This document shows, piece after piece, positions 7,713 through 16,676 of a stretch of 64,000 bases of DNA. Positions within the stretch are counted from its first letter, which is position 1, and the number at the start of each line of letters is the position of its first letter. The notes below the pieces were generated by a model that made no database searches, had not been told where the DNA came from, and was given only the letters and a program-made list of their open reading frames with translations. Both the position numbers and the translations under genes were made by a program. Source of the stretch: Candidatus Gastranaerophilales bacterium (GTDB lineage: Bacteria; Cyanobacteriota; Vampirovibrionia; Gastranaerophilales; Gastranaerophilaceae); assembly GCA_017560095.1 (NCBI GenBank), contig JAFYOU010000027.1, forward strand, positions 1-64,000, read 5' to 3'.

Positions 7713-8230
7713 TAATCCTCATTTCCGCTCTCTTCATCATCTCTTAAAGTTGATAAGTCGTAATTGTATGTTGAATCAAAATCTTCAGGTAGTTTATCTA
7801 TATCAGGCCAAATTGTAGATTCATCAAAGCGACAAGAATCCAAGTTTTCGCTTGTTGACAAGTCACTATCTGATAAATCAGCCTCTGAAAAGTTTGCGCC
7901 TGCCATATCTGCATCTAGAAATTCGCAGAAATTAACAGTGGCATAGTTAAAATTAGCACCATTTAAAATTGAACCAGAAAAATCGCATTCCGATATTTGT
8001 GCGCGAGAAAAATCTGCTCCTGTTAAGTCGCAATCAATAAATTTTACATTTAATAAGTTGGATTCAGAAAAATTTACTCCTGAAAAATCAATGTTTGTGA
8101 AATCTGCATTTTCAATATTGCTATGTGATAAATCAGTTTCGGACAAATCTATATTGTTATCTTGAGCATGAATTGATGTAAATTCGGTATAATTATTTAA
8201 AATTAAATCTATTAAATTTTCTTTTGACAT
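7709..8230 (-). CDS. Pentapeptide-repeat protein
   Basis: A 173-residue protein whose residues about 25-130 are consecutive pentapeptide repeats of the A-D/N-L/F-x-x type (S-E-T-D-L-S-H-S-N-I-E-N-A-D-F, N-I-D-F-S-G-V-N-F-S and onward). These fold as a right-handed square beta-helix. The final 40 residues are very acidic (D-D-E-E-S-G-N-E-D-Y). No signal peptide. A strong ribosome site (AAGGAAA) precedes the start. It lies 11 nt downstream of the response regulator gene and is probably cotranscribed. The function is unknown; such acidic rods can mimic DNA, as in gyrase-protecting Qnr/MfpA, but nothing here demonstrates that. Confidence 0.85.
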   Translation of the reverse strand: MSKENLIDLILNNYTEFTSIHAQDNNIDLSETDLSHSNIENADFTNIDFSGVNFSESNLLNVKFIDCDLTGADFSRAQISECDFSGSILNGANFNYATVNFCEFLDADMAGANFSEADLSDSDLSTSENLDSCRFDESTIWPDIDKLPEDFDSTYNYDLSTLRDDEESGNEDY

Positions 8231-8241
8231 TGGTGTTTTCC

Positions 8242-8862
8242 TTAAATTAATTCAGTTTGTTGAGCTAAAAGTACTGCTTGAACACGGTTTGCTACTTTTA
8301 ACTTTCTAAAAATGCTGTTCAAATGGGTTTTAACTGTTACTTCTCTTACGAATAATTTTTCTGCTATTTGAGAATTGGTTTCGCCTTTTGCGACTAGTTC
8401 TAAAATTTCTTTCTCTCTTTGTGTTAATGGAGAAATTTCGCCACCGCTTACAAAAGGTAGAGCTGTTGTTTGTTTTGTTTCTTTGTTCCAAGTGGAACGT
8501 CTCAATAGGGCTTCTATTCTTGCCAACAAGTTTGGTAAAACAAATGGTTTTACAATGTAATCATCAGCACCAAACTTTAATCCTGAGATTTGTTTATTTG
8601 CATCGCTTATGGAAGTTAGCATGATTACAGGTATTTGGGAAAATTTTTCGTTTTTTCTGATTGCTTTTAAAGTTTCCCAGCCATCTAAATTAGGCATGAC
8701 TACATCTAGAAGAACTACATCAAAGCTTGAATCTTCATCTAAAAACTTTAAGCCCATTAATCCGTCTGTGGCTGACTTTACTTCGTATCCATACATTGGA
8801 AGAGCATCTTCCATAAGTTTTGGGTTATCATCTATGATTAAAATTTTTGCTAGTGAAGTCAT
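8242..8862 (-). CDS. Response regulator, receiver plus LuxR-type HTH
   Basis: A 206-residue protein. The receiver domain (residues 5-120) has the acidic pair I-I-D-D-N, the phosphoacceptor Asp in V-V-L-L-D-V-V-M-P (about D53), Thr in I-M-L-T-S and Lys in Y-I-V-K-P-F. A GerE/LuxR HTH follows (about 140-206: L-T-Q-R-E-K-E-I-L-E-L-V-A-K-G...V-T-V-K-T-H-L-N-S-I-F-R-K-L). The receiver is closer in style to OmpR-type receivers, an arrangement also seen in cyanobacterial/plastid Ycf29-like regulators. No sensor kinase is adjacent. It lies 11 nt after another regulator of the same class. Confidence 0.92.
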   Translation of the reverse strand: MTSLAKILIIDDNPKLMEDALPMYGYEVKSATDGLMGLKFLDEDSSFDVVLLDVVMPNLDGWETLKAIRKNEKFSQIPVIMLTSISDANKQISGLKFGADDYIVKPFVLPNLLARIEALLRRSTWNKETKQTTALPFVSGGEISPLTQREKEILELVAKGETNSQIAEKLFVREVTVKTHLNSIFRKLKVANRVQAVLLAQQTELI

Positions 8863-8873
8863 TTTTACCTGTT

Positions 8874-9539
8874 TTAGTTAATTAAATTTTCTCTTATCGC
8901 TTTGATTGCTGCTTGCGTTCTGTCTTCGACATTCATCTTTTGTAAAATTGAACATACATGAACTTTTATTGTATTGATTGATATTTCAAGTTTTTTTGCA
9001 ATTTGCGAATTATTGTAGCCGCTTGCTAATAATATTAATACTCTTTTTTCTTGTTGAGTCAAGTTGTAACAATCTTTTACGTTGATATTGCCTAAAATAT
9101 TTTGTGTTGGTTCTTTTGTGGTTTGTTGCATTACATAGCTTGAAACGCTTGAATCAAAATACATTGAGCCTAATAGGACATCTTTTATTACATCGATTAG
9201 CTTATCAGGCTTGATTTCTTTTGTGCAATATGCATTAATTCCCAATTCTAGGCATTTTTGAACTTCTTCTTTATCGCAATGAGAAGTTAAAATAATTATT
9301 TTTATATCTTTATTTTTTTCTCTTATTTCTGCTAAGGCTTCAACGCCATCAATTTCTGGTAGTCCTAAATCAAGCAGAACTAAATCGATATTATTGTTTT
9401 TAAGTATTTCGTATCCATCTTTTGCGCAGTTTGCATCAAATATTTCATTGACAAAATCAGCACATGATAGGGATGTTTTTAGTGCAAATGCGGTAAGTGC
9501 ATGATCTTCTATAATTAAAATACTACTCTTCTTATCCAT
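8874..9539 (-). CDS. NarL/FixJ-family response regulator
   Basis: A 221-residue protein. The receiver domain shows I-I-E-D-H, phosphoacceptor D in L-V-L-L-D-L-G-L-P-E-I-D-G, T in I-I-L-T-S and K in C-T-K-E-I-K-P. A linker of about 25 residues leads to a LuxR-type HTH (L-T-Q-Q-E-K-R-V-L-I-L-L-A-S-G...I-N-T-I-K-V-H-V-C-S-I-L-Q-K-M). It is the first gene of a leftward unit with the second regulator and the pentapeptide protein. The two regulators share domain order but are clearly diverged. Neither has a neighbouring histidine kinase, so the input signal is unknown. Confidence 0.92.
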   Translation of the reverse strand: MDKKSSILIIEDHALTAFALKTSLSCADFVNEIFDANCAKDGYEILKNNNIDLVLLDLGLPEIDGVEALAEIREKNKDIKIIILTSHCDKEEVQKCLELGINAYCTKEIKPDKLIDVIKDVLLGSMYFDSSVSSYVMQQTTKEPTQNILGNINVKDCYNLTQQEKRVLILLASGYNNSQIAKKLEISINTIKVHVCSILQKMNVEDRTQAAIKAIRENLIN

Positions 9540-9616
9540 ATGAAAATTGTAAATAACTTAATAATAAATTGCAATACTTTTTGATTTTTGTTATCTTAAT
9601 ATATGAGGAAAAAATT

Positions 9617-9898
9617 ATGATAACAACAAAAGACGTAGAACATGTTGCAAAACTTGCTAGATTAGAATTATCTGAAACTGAAAAAGAAATGTTTACTCAT
9701 CAATTAGGTGATGTGTTGGCTCATGTTGAAAAAATGAATGAAGTCGATACAAATGGAGTTGAACCCATGAATCATCCTATTGATTTTGTAAATGTTATGC
9801 GTGAAGATAATAAAATTTACGAAAATACAAGAGAGGAGCTAATGAGTAACGCGCCGGATGTCGAGGGCGAGTTCTTCAAGGTTCCGAAAATAAATTAA
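9617..9898 (+). CDS. gatC: Asp-tRNA(Asn)/Glu-tRNA(Gln) amidotransferase subunit C
   Basis: A 93-residue protein. The ATG at 9617 follows a GAGG ribosome site and gives the canonical start with [16 protein letters not shown]. The ending carries [15 protein letters not shown], the GatC signature. GatC stabilises the GatA-GatB transamidase that corrects misacylated tRNA, implying that Gln-tRNA and/or Asn-tRNA is made indirectly. gatA and gatB are not adjacent. pyrG starts 8 nt downstream; both use glutamine-derived ammonia, and they are probably cotranscribed. Confidence 0.94.
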   Translation: MITTKDVEHVAKLARLELSETEKEMFTHQLGDVLAHVEKMNEVDTNGVEPMNHPIDFVNVMREDNKIYENTREELMSNAPDVEGEFFKVPKIN

Positions 9899-9906
9899 GG
9901 GGGAAG

Positions 9907-11514
9907 ATGACTAAATACATTTTTATCACAGGCGGCGTTGTTAGCTCTTTAGGAAAAGGGATAGTAGCCGCCTCTTTAGGTAGGCTTTTAGTGTCGCGTG
10001 GATACAAGGTTTCTATACAAAAATTTGATCCATATATTAATGTTGATCCTGGGACTATGAGTCCATTTCAACATGGCGAGGTTTTTGTTTGTGATGATGG
10101 GGCTGAAACTGATTTAGACCTTGGGCATTATGAAAGATTTATTGATACAAATTTATCTCAAATAAACAATGTTACATCGGGCTCTGTTTATCAAACAGTA
10201 ATTAATAAAGAACGCCGTGGAGAATATTTAGGCGCAACTGTTCAGATGATCCCGCATATTACGGGTGAAATTAAATCTCGTTTGACTTTAGCTTCTAAAC
10301 GTAATAATCCAGATGTTTTAATTGCGGAAGTTGGCGGAACTATTGGTGACATTGAAAGTTTACCTTTTATTGAAGCTATAAGACAGTTTCGCTCAGAAGT
10401 TGGATTTCAAAATTCAATGTCTATTCATGTAACGTTATTACCTTATTTGCCAACATCTGGAGAATTGAAAACAAAACCAACACAACATAGTGTAAATGTT
10501 TTAAGAAGTTATGGTATTCAGCCGGAAATGCTCGTGCTTAGAACACAAGTACCTGTTTCAAAAACCGAAAAAGATAAGATTGCACTATTTTGTTCAGTAA
10601 ATAAAGATTCTGTTATTGAATGTAAAGATATGAAATCAATTTATGAAGTGCCTTTGTATCTTGAAAAACAAGGAATTACTTCACAGGTTTTAAAAACTTT
10701 AGGATTGGAAGAAAAAGAACCAGATTTAACTCAATGGGTTGATTTGATTAATAAAATCAATAATCCTAAAAATGAATTAACTGTTGCAATCGCAGGAAAA
10801 TATACAGAATTAAATGATGCATATATTTCTGTTGTTGAAAGTTTAAAACATGCAGGTTTTCAAAATGACACCAAAATTAATTTAAAATGGATTGCTTCTG
10901 AAGAAATTATAACCGATTCCGAAGCTGCATCTCATTTGGCTGATGCTGATGCTGTTGTGGTTCCTGGAGGATTTGGTGTACGTGGTATTGAAGGCAAATT
11001 AAAAGTTGTTCAATATGCGCGTGAAAATAATATTCCATACTTAGGACTTTGCTTAGGTATGCAATGTGCTGTAATTGAATTTTCAAGAAATGTAGCTGGG
11101 CTCAAAAATGCTAATTCGACCGAATTTGACAAAAATTCACCATATAAAGTTGTAGATTTAATGGAAGAACAAAAAAATATTGCTGGCTATGGTGCAACAA
11201 TGCGTCTCGGTTCGTATCCTTGTAAAATTGCTCCAAATACAAAAGCATTTGAAGTATATGGTTCGGATTTGATTTTAGAACGACATAGACACCGTTTTGA
11301 ATTTAATAGTGAGTATAAAAAATGCTTAGAAGATGCTGGTCTTGTTATTTCGGGGACTAGTCCCGATGAATTATTGGCAGAAATTGTCGAGTATCCTAAA
11401 AATGATTATTTTATCGCTTGTCAATTTCATCCAGAATTTAAGTCTCGTCCTCAAAATCCACACCCGTTGTTTGATGGGTTAATTAAGGCTGCTTTAAAAC
11501 AAAAAGAAAGCTAA
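9907..11514 (+). CDS. pyrG: CTP synthase
   Basis: A 535-residue enzyme that aminates UTP to CTP. The N-terminal synthetase domain has the P-loop-like [13 protein letters not shown] and [13 protein letters not shown]. The C-terminal class-I glutamine amidotransferase domain shows G-L-C-L-G-M-Q-C with the nucleophile Cys, and the catalytic His-Glu in Q-F-H-P-E. Length is typical. It has a strong purine-rich ribosome site (AGGGGGAAG) just upstream of ATG. Its last 4 nt overlap the convergent rsmD. Confidence 0.97.
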   Translation: MTKYIFITGGVVSSLGKGIVAASLGRLLVSRGYKVSIQKFDPYINVDPGTMSPFQHGEVFVCDDGAETDLDLGHYERFIDTNLSQINNVTSGSVYQTVINKERRGEYLGATVQMIPHITGEIKSRLTLASKRNNPDVLIAEVGGTIGDIESLPFIEAIRQFRSEVGFQNSMSIHVTLLPYLPTSGELKTKPTQHSVNVLRSYGIQPEMLVLRTQVPVSKTEKDKIALFCSVNKDSVIECKDMKSIYEVPLYLEKQGITSQVLKTLGLEEKEPDLTQWVDLINKINNPKNELTVAIAGKYTELNDAYISVVESLKHAGFQNDTKINLKWIASEEIITDSEAASHLADADAVVVPGGFGVRGIEGKLKVVQYARENNIPYLGLCLGMQCAVIEFSRNVAGLKNANSTEFDKNSPYKVVDLMEEQKNIAGYGATMRLGSYPCKIAPNTKAFEVYGSDLILERHRHRFEFNSEYKKCLEDAGLVISGTSPDELLAEIVEYPKNDYFIACQFHPEFKSRPQNPHPLFDGLIKAALKQKES

Positions 11515-12044
11515 TGTTTTCTTAAAATTGCAAGTAAACATCTTCCATATTTTTTGGATTTAACTAAATTAATATCGATATTTAATTCATCTAAAATGGC
11601 TTGAATATCGATATTTTTAGTTTTATCGTATTCTAAAATAATTACGCCATCTTCCTTTAAGAGTTCATACGCTTTTAAAATGATTGGCTTATAATCCATA
11701 TCCCAAGGTGGATCCACATAAATTACATCGTATTTTTCATTGGTTTGATATTTAAGGCAATCACAAATAATTAAATTAGGAGTTAACTTTAAATTTTTAT
11801 AATTATTTTTGATTATCGTAGCAGTTTTTGGATTAATTTCAAGTTCTGTAGTGTCATATTTTCTTGAAATTGCTTCAAGACCCATAATGGCACTACCGGA
11901 AAACATATTTAAAAATTTTTTATCCGAGAAATTATATTGCAATAAAATATTAAACACACTTTCTCTTACTTTAGATAAAGTTGGTTTTACATTATTTGGA
12001 ACTTGAATTTTATGTCCTTTATATTGCCCAGCTGTCAGATACAA
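11511..12044 (-). CDS. rsmD: 16S rRNA (guanine(966)-N2)-methyltransferase RsmD
   Basis: A 177-residue SAM-dependent Rossmann methyltransferase, usual size, that modifies G966 in the small-subunit rRNA. Visible are the substrate-side [13 protein letters not shown], the SAM motif [18 protein letters not shown] and catalytic motif IV D-P-P-W. Translation probably starts at a TTG (12044) preceded by AAGGAG; no ATG is in a suitable place. It is convergent with pyrG, overlapping by 4 nt, and diverges from the flavoprotein gene at 12077. Confidence 0.9.
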   Translation of the reverse strand: MYLTAGQYKGHKIQVPNNVKPTLSKVRESVFNILLQYNFSDKKFLNMFSGSAIMGLEAISRKYDTTELEINPKTATIIKNNYKNLKLTPNLIICDCLKYQTNEKYDVIYVDPPWDMDYKPIILKAYELLKEDGVIILEYDKTKNIDIQAILDELNIDINLVKSKKYGRCLLAILRKH

Positions 12045-12076
12045 AATTTTTCTCCTTTTTGTATAGTTAATTTACC

Positions 12077-13438
12077 ATGAAAAAAATTGTTATAATAGGC
12101 GGCGGTGCTGCAGGAGCAAAAGCTGCATCAAAAGTGAAAAGGTTAAATCCAAATAATCAAGTAGAACTTTACGCAAGAACAAACGAAATTGCATATTCTT
12201 TGTGTGGTTTACCTTATTTTATAGAAGGTTCTGTTAAAAAAATAGATGATTTAATTATTAGAACTCCAGAAGAATTTGAAAAAAATGGAATTTCTATATT
12301 TTTGAACCATGAAGCTCAAAAAATAATCCCTGAAAAAAATTGCATTTTAATTAACGATAATCATATTTTTTATGATGAATTAATTTTAGCACTTGGCGCA
12401 TATGTTGATTTGCCAAATGTTGAAAATGTGAATGCAAAAAATATATTTTCGCTAAGAAGTCTTGAATCTGGCACTTTAGTTAAACAAAAAATGCAACAAT
12501 CATCTTCTGTTTTGATCGTTGGTGCCGGCTATATTGCAATTGAGCTAATTGAAGCATTTACAAAAAATGGAATAAATGTAACTTTGCTTGAAAAAAATAC
12601 CCGCATAGCTTCAGATTTTGATAATGATTTTTCTTCTCATATTCAAAAAATGATTGATTATAAAACAAAAGGACATTTAAAATGTCATTTCAATGAACAT
12701 GTTATTAAATTTAATGTTGATGAAAATTATAATTTTGTAAGTGCAACTTGCGAATCAGGAAATGAATTTTTTGCAGATTTTTGTGTGCTTGCAACTGGCG
12801 CCAAGCCTAATGTCTTAATCGCAAAAGAATCGGGAATAAAAATTGGAATAACCGGTGCTATTGAAGTTGATTCAAAAATGCGAACAAATTACTCTAATAT
12901 TTTTGCTTGCGGTGATTGTGCTCAAAAATATTGCATAATAACAAGACAGCCAACTTATATCGGACTTGGAACTATAGCCAATAAAGAAGGCAGAGTTGCG
13001 GCGATTAATGCTGATGGTGTTGGTTATGAAAATTTTGATGGCGTTTTAAAATCAACAATTACAAGATTTTATGATTGGACAATTTCAAAAACAGGCTTAA
13101 CTATGCAAGAAGCGCAAAACCATGCTAAGAATATAAATCTTGAACCAATATGTTCTTCAATTACTAAAAATGATAAAGCAGGTTATATGCCAAATGTTAA
13201 TAAAATGACAATAAAAATTGTTGCAGATAAAAGAAGCGGAGAAATTCTAGGGGCTCAAGGGATAGGCTGGAGTGGAAACATTACGCAAAGAATTAACACA
13301 ATAACTTCAGCGCTAAAATCAAGATTAACTGTTGAACAGCTTTTGCATTTGGATTTAGCTTATTCTCCACCTTTTTCAAGTTCTATTGATCCAATTTTGA
13401 CTGCTTGCTATCAACTAAAAGAAATGATGAAAAAATAA
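12077..13438 (+). CDS. CoA-disulfide reductase / NADH oxidase-type flavoprotein
   Basis: A 453-residue FAD- and NAD(P)H-dependent oxidoreductase. The N-terminal FAD site is I-I-G-G-G-A-A-G; a second Rossmann motif near residue 150 is V-G-A-G-Y-I-A-I-E. The single redox Cys is C43 in S-L-C-G-L-P-Y-F, the arrangement of CoA-disulfide reductase and Nox/Npx enzymes rather than a two-Cys thiol reductase. F-A-C-G-D-C-A is the second FAD motif. The C-terminal dimerisation domain is complete and no rhodanese domain is fused. Candidate roles are CoA thiol recycling or oxygen/peroxide/polysulfide reduction; the sequence does not decide between them. Confidence 0.85.
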   Translation: MKKIVIIGGGAAGAKAASKVKRLNPNNQVELYARTNEIAYSLCGLPYFIEGSVKKIDDLIIRTPEEFEKNGISIFLNHEAQKIIPEKNCILINDNHIFYDELILALGAYVDLPNVENVNAKNIFSLRSLESGTLVKQKMQQSSSVLIVGAGYIAIELIEAFTKNGINVTLLEKNTRIASDFDNDFSSHIQKMIDYKTKGHLKCHFNEHVIKFNVDENYNFVSATCESGNEFFADFCVLATGAKPNVLIAKESGIKIGITGAIEVDSKMRTNYSNIFACGDCAQKYCIITRQPTYIGLGTIANKEGRVAAINADGVGYENFDGVLKSTITRFYDWTISKTGLTMQEAQNHAKNINLEPICSSITKNDKAGYMPNVNKMTIKIVADKRSGEILGAQGIGWSGNITQRINTITSALKSRLTVEQLLHLDLAYSPPFSSSIDPILTACYQLKEMMKK

Positions 13439-13466
13439 AAAGACGAGGGGGAGACCTCGTCTTTTT
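13437..13466. terminator. Bidirectional intrinsic terminator
   Basis: A 12-bp stem AAAAAGACGAGG/CCTCGTCTTTTT with a 6-nt loop, immediately after the flavoprotein stop. A and T runs on both sides allow it to serve the convergent coiled-coil gene as well. Confidence 0.88.
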
Positions 13467-13516
13467 AAATACACGTACACAATTATTTTGGGAAAAACTA
13501 TCATAAGTTATGATTA

Positions 13517-14002
13517 CTATGATAATTTTATTGTTGAATCTTGAATTTGAGAGCTTATTGCCTCGCCTACTGCATCCAGTTCTGCCTTTATGGCTTCTAA
13601 TTGTGCTTCGATTTGAACTTGTTCTTGATCTAGCATTGTTTCTTCGTCGTTTGCGTTATCTTCGAGCATAGTTAGATCTGCTTCGTACATTGCTTTGATT
13701 TCATTTTCGTTGAAAGTACGTTCTTCTAATGCTTGCTCTAATTGAGTTCTTATGTTTGCTTTTTCGCTATCCGATAGATTCGGATCATTTAATTGTTCGT
13801 TGTAACTGTCTCTTAGTGCAAGATAATCGTTTCGTATGCCTCTTAGTGCCTCTTGTTGATCATTTCTTACAAGTAGTTGCTGATAATGACTTTCTCTTGC
13901 CATTCTGCGCTTAGTTCTTGAAATGTCTAATAACTGCTTCTGATAATCAGAGTGTGTCCTTTTTAGCTCGGTCTTTCTGAGCGTTAGTGTAACCCATCCC
14001 AT
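13517..14002 (-). CDS. MGWVTL-family coiled-coil protein, copy 1
   Basis: A 161-residue hydrophilic protein with no signal peptide or TM segment. After a conserved start M-G-W-V-T-L it is almost entirely helical: a basic segment (10-45) and a strongly acidic, Glu/Gln-rich coiled coil (about 85-150) ending in Q-I-Q-D-S-T-I. A paralogue lies at 24478-24945 with the same start and a matching end (Q-x-E-A-Q-L-E-A-x-x-A-E-x-D-x-V). The size and architecture recall small secretion-stalk proteins such as FliJ/YscO, but that is only an analogy. It has a good ribosome site (GAAGG) and its own promoter (14059-14087). Function unknown. Confidence 0.75.
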   Translation of the reverse strand: MGWVTLTLRKTELKRTHSDYQKQLLDISRTKRRMARESHYQQLLVRNDQQEALRGIRNDYLALRDSYNEQLNDPNLSDSEKANIRTQLEQALEERTFNENEIKAMYEADLTMLEDNANDEETMLDQEQVQIEAQLEAIKAELDAVGEAISSQIQDSTIKLS

Positions 14003-14058
14003 GATAGTACCTTCTTCCCTATTGATTTGTGTAAAACGTGTGTGTGTAAATTCCCTAC

Positions 14059-14087
14059 ATTGTAATAAAGTATTTTTTGTTATACAA
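14059..14087 (-). promoter_or_regulatory. Sigma-70-type promoter of the MGWVTL gene
   Basis: On the minus strand, TTGTAT (14087-14082) and TACAAT (14064-14059) are spaced by exactly 17 bp. The transcript would start near 14052 and carry a CA-rich leader of about 50 nt before the ATG at 14002. Confidence 0.65.
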
Positions 14088-14148
14088 ATTGCCTATTTAT
14101 TTAAAATCGCTTAACATTTCTTAATAAAACAAATTATAAAAAAAAGAA

Positions 14149-14171
14149 AAACCCTTTCATAGAAAGGGTTT
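14149..14171 (-). terminator. Intrinsic terminator, minus strand
   Basis: A 10-bp perfect stem AAACCCTTTC/GAAAGGGTTT with a 3-nt loop. A T-rich tail exists only in the minus direction (A-rich tract before 14149). No annotated gene lies upstream of it on that strand before 14372, so it implies a transcript from the 14172-14367 spacer, or an attenuator ahead of the MGWVTL gene. Confidence 0.7.
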
Positions 14172-14273
14172 GAAAATCTTTTTGCTTGATTCTCGTGTAA
14201 TTGGTTAGTGTGTTGTTAGTAGTGTGTTTTGTGTGTGTGGTTTAAAACTACTTTGTGGGGGAAGGGGTTAAAT

Positions 14274-14369
14274 ATGTCTTACATATATATAAAGTATATA
14301 TCGCTAAAAAAATTGCGTAGTTATCTATCTTTGTTACTTTTCTTAACAAATAATATTTCTTTGTATTAA
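14274..14369 (+). CDS. Candidate 31-aa hydrophobic micropeptide
   Basis: An ATG at 14274 is preceded, with 6-nt spacing, by a very purine-rich ribosome-site-like run (GGGGGAAGGGG, 14257-14267). The frame encodes 31 residues starting M-S-Y-I-Y-I-K-Y-I-S and containing a Leu-rich hydrophobic stretch (Y-L-S-L-L-L-F-L). Its stop (14367-14369) runs straight into a strong terminator. Small toxins of type I toxin-antitoxin systems look like this. No clear plus-strand promoter is seen, and the peptide is short enough that chance is a real possibility. Confidence 0.4.
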   Translation: MSYIYIKYISLKKLRSYLSLLLFLTNNISLY

Positions 14370-14393
14370 AAAAGAGGCTTTTGCCTCTTTTTT
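14368..14393. terminator. Bidirectional intrinsic terminator
   Basis: The GC core AGAGGC/GCCTCT with a TTTT loop, flanked by six A and six T, gives a stem of about 11 bp with U tails in both directions. It ends the acyl-CoA ligase gene from the right and any transcript of the spacer from the left. Confidence 0.85.
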
Positions 14394-14396
14394 CTT

Positions 14397-16046
14397 TTAT
14401 TTATTTGCTCCAACGATTGCTTTTCTTGATATTTTGGATATGCCTGTTCTTGGTAACGGCTCAAATGTTATATCAATATTTGTTGGGCGTTTATATTGTG
14501 ATAATTCTTGAGATAATCTTTTAACTTCTGATTTAACTAAATTAATTAGTTCTTCACCATTATGTGAATCAACCACCGTTTTACCAGGATAAATTTTTGC
14601 TACAATTTCTTCTGTACCTTGTTTTGCTCCTGTTTTTTTGAGTTCAGAATATACGATACATTCTTCTATTAAATCACTCTTTGTTAAAACTGCTTCAACT
14701 TCTTCGGGGAAAACTTTTTTACCGCCAGATAAAACAATCATGTTTTTGATTCTGCCAGTTATATATATAAAGCCTTGTTTTGAAATGCGTGCAATATCTC
14801 CGGTTTTAAGCCAGCCATCTTCGGTCATAACTTCTGCTGTTAGCTCTGGTTTGTTGTAATAACCTTTCATAACAGTTTCTCCTTTAACTTGAAGTTCTTG
14901 AGTTTTGGAATCTGTTCGAACTTTTACATCGGGTAGCGCCTTCCCAACTGAGCCAAGGCGCCTATTGTGTTTGTAATTCATTGAAACAACAGGGCTTGCT
15001 TCTGATAAGCCATAAGCCTCGTAAACATCAATTCCTATTGTTTCAAAAAATCTTCCTACTTCAAATTCAAGTGGTGCACCACCTGACATAAATCCTTTAA
15101 ATCTTGGGCCAAATTTTCTTCTTATTTCTCTAAAGAATAGTTTTGAAACATATGGGTTGTTTAGTGCATACGCAATTGTGTACTTTAATTTAAAAAATCT
15201 GCTTTTAAATGGCCCATATTGTTTAATTTCAGCTTCTAAAGTAGATTTTAAAAGTTTTAAAAATGAAGGAACTGTTGCCATAAATGCAATTTTTTTAGAA
15301 TTCATTACAGCTAAAATATCTTTTGGTTTTAAGCTGTGCGAATAATAAATTGAAGCCCCTTTATTTAAGGATGACATAAATCCAACAGAGATTTCATATA
15401 GATGATTCATTGGTAAAAATGATAATAAAGCATCGTTTGGGCCAATATTAAAACGTTTGCCAATTGCCATAACTTGACTTAGCATATTTCTATATGTAAT
15501 TTCAACGCCTTTTGGGTTTCCAGTTGTTCCTGATGTATAGCAAATTATAGCTGTTTCATCAAGTCTTTTATGTCTCCATTTACATTCTTTTGTTTCTAAA
15601 GCGTAAAGATTTGGGTATTCTGCTTCTGGTTTTTTGCCATCAATTATGACGATTTGTTCAATTGATGGTATTAATTCTTTTATATTTTTTGCTTTTTCTA
15701 AGTATGTTTCTGATGTCAATATTGCTCTTGGAAGGCAATCGGTTAAAATGTGCTCGTATTCATGAATTGTTAATTTTATATCTAGAGGAACGATTGTCAT
15801 TCCTGCTAATACTGAGCCAAAAATTGCTGCTCCAAATTCAGGCATTGATTCTGATAAAATTGCGACTTTATCACCTTTATTCATTCCTGAACCTATTAAA
15901 TAGCTTCCAATTTTTCTTGATAAAATACTTAATCCTTTATAGGTTAGTTCAGCCCAGCCAAGATTTGTTCTTGTTCCAAGGGCTACATTATTTTCCATCT
16001 CTTTTGTTCTTTGATCTAAAAAAGATAACAAATTTACATTTTTCAT
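14397..16046 (-). CDS. AMP-dependent long-chain acyl-CoA (or acyl-ACP) synthetase
   Basis: A 549-residue adenylate-forming enzyme that activates a carboxylic acid, most likely a fatty acid. The phosphate-binding motif is I-C-Y-T-S-G-T-T-G-N-P-K-G; the adenine motif is Y-E-A-Y-G-L-S-E-A-S-P; the hinge is G-W-L-K-T-G-D-I; and the C-terminal catalytic Lys region is R-T-G-I-S-K-I-S-R-K. The N-terminal region matches FadD/Aas ligase domains without a fused acyltransferase. It has a strong ribosome site (GAGGAG) and stands alone. The chain length and acceptor (CoA or ACP) cannot be told. Confidence 0.88.
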   Translation of the reverse strand: MKNVNLLSFLDQRTKEMENNVALGTRTNLGWAELTYKGLSILSRKIGSYLIGSGMNKGDKVAILSESMPEFGAAIFGSVLAGMTIVPLDIKLTIHEYEHILTDCLPRAILTSETYLEKAKNIKELIPSIEQIVIIDGKKPEAEYPNLYALETKECKWRHKRLDETAIICYTSGTTGNPKGVEITYRNMLSQVMAIGKRFNIGPNDALLSFLPMNHLYEISVGFMSSLNKGASIYYSHSLKPKDILAVMNSKKIAFMATVPSFLKLLKSTLEAEIKQYGPFKSRFFKLKYTIAYALNNPYVSKLFFREIRRKFGPRFKGFMSGGAPLEFEVGRFFETIGIDVYEAYGLSEASPVVSMNYKHNRRLGSVGKALPDVKVRTDSKTQELQVKGETVMKGYYNKPELTAEVMTEDGWLKTGDIARISKQGFIYITGRIKNMIVLSGGKKVFPEEVEAVLTKSDLIEECIVYSELKKTGAKQGTEEIVAKIYPGKTVVDSHNGEELINLVKSEVKRLSQELSQYKRPTNIDITFEPLPRTGISKISRKAIVGANK

Positions 16047-16163
16047 GTATGTTCTCCTCTTTTTCCAAATTACATTATATAATAATTCTTTAAAAAATAG
16101 TCTAAATATTTGTAAATTATTTTAAATATTAATGCTATAATTTTCGAATTAAAGGAGATTTGT

Positions 16164-16676
16164 ATGATTGAAATGAGAGTAATGGGTATAGCCTTAGATA
16201 CTCGTACGGGCTCACCCATTGTTGTTTTAAATGATAAAGATAATAGAAAAGCTTTACCTATTTGGATAGGTTCGGCTGAAGCAAGTGCAATAATTAGAAA
16301 AATTGAAAATATTCCATCTACTCGCCCTATGACGCACGATTTATTTTTACAAATATCTGAAAAAACCTGTTTTAAAATAGTCAGAGTTGAAATAAATGAC
16401 GTTGATGATGCAACGTATTTTGCTTCTGTTGTTATGTTTAATTCGGAATTGCAAAAAGAAATTGAGATTGATTCTCGTCCATCTGATGCGATTGCAATTG
16501 CGCTTCGGGCAGATGTTCCAATATATGTTACTTCAAACGTATTAGCAGCAGGTATGGTTTCAACTGATATTGAAAAAGATGAACAAGAAGCAGCTGAGTT
16601 CAAGAATTTTATTCAAGATATTAAACCTTCTGACTTTGAAAAATTACTCAAAAAGAATTTTGAATCTGATCAATAA
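16164..16676 (+). CDS. Bifunctional nuclease family (BFN/DUF151) protein
   Basis: A 170-residue protein. The DUF151 core covers about residues 1-125: M-x-V-x-G-I-A-L-D, P-I-V-V-L-N-D, A-L-P-I-W-I-G-S-A-E-A-S-A-I, R-P-M-T-H-D-L and the signature I-D-S-R-P-S-D-A-I-A-I-A-L-R. The acidic C-terminal tail lacks an UvrB/UVR motif. Family members have been reported as nucleases in plants and are near-universal in cyanobacteria and some anaerobes, with no settled bacterial role. It has a strong ribosome site (AAAGGAG) and is monocistronic. Confidence 0.88.
   Translation: MIEMRVMGIALDTRTGSPIVVLNDKDNRKALPIWIGSAEASAIIRKIENIPSTRPMTHDLFLQISEKTCFKIVRVEINDVDDATYFASVVMFNSELQKEIEIDSRPSDAIAIALRADVPIYVTSNVLAAGMVSTDIEKDEQEAAEFKNFIQDIKPSDFEKLLKKNFESDQ

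Noticed and set aside
16070..16603. 177-aa minus-strand frame
   Set aside because: Entirely antisense to the well-supported BFN gene and Ser/Ile-rich like other reverse-frame shadows.
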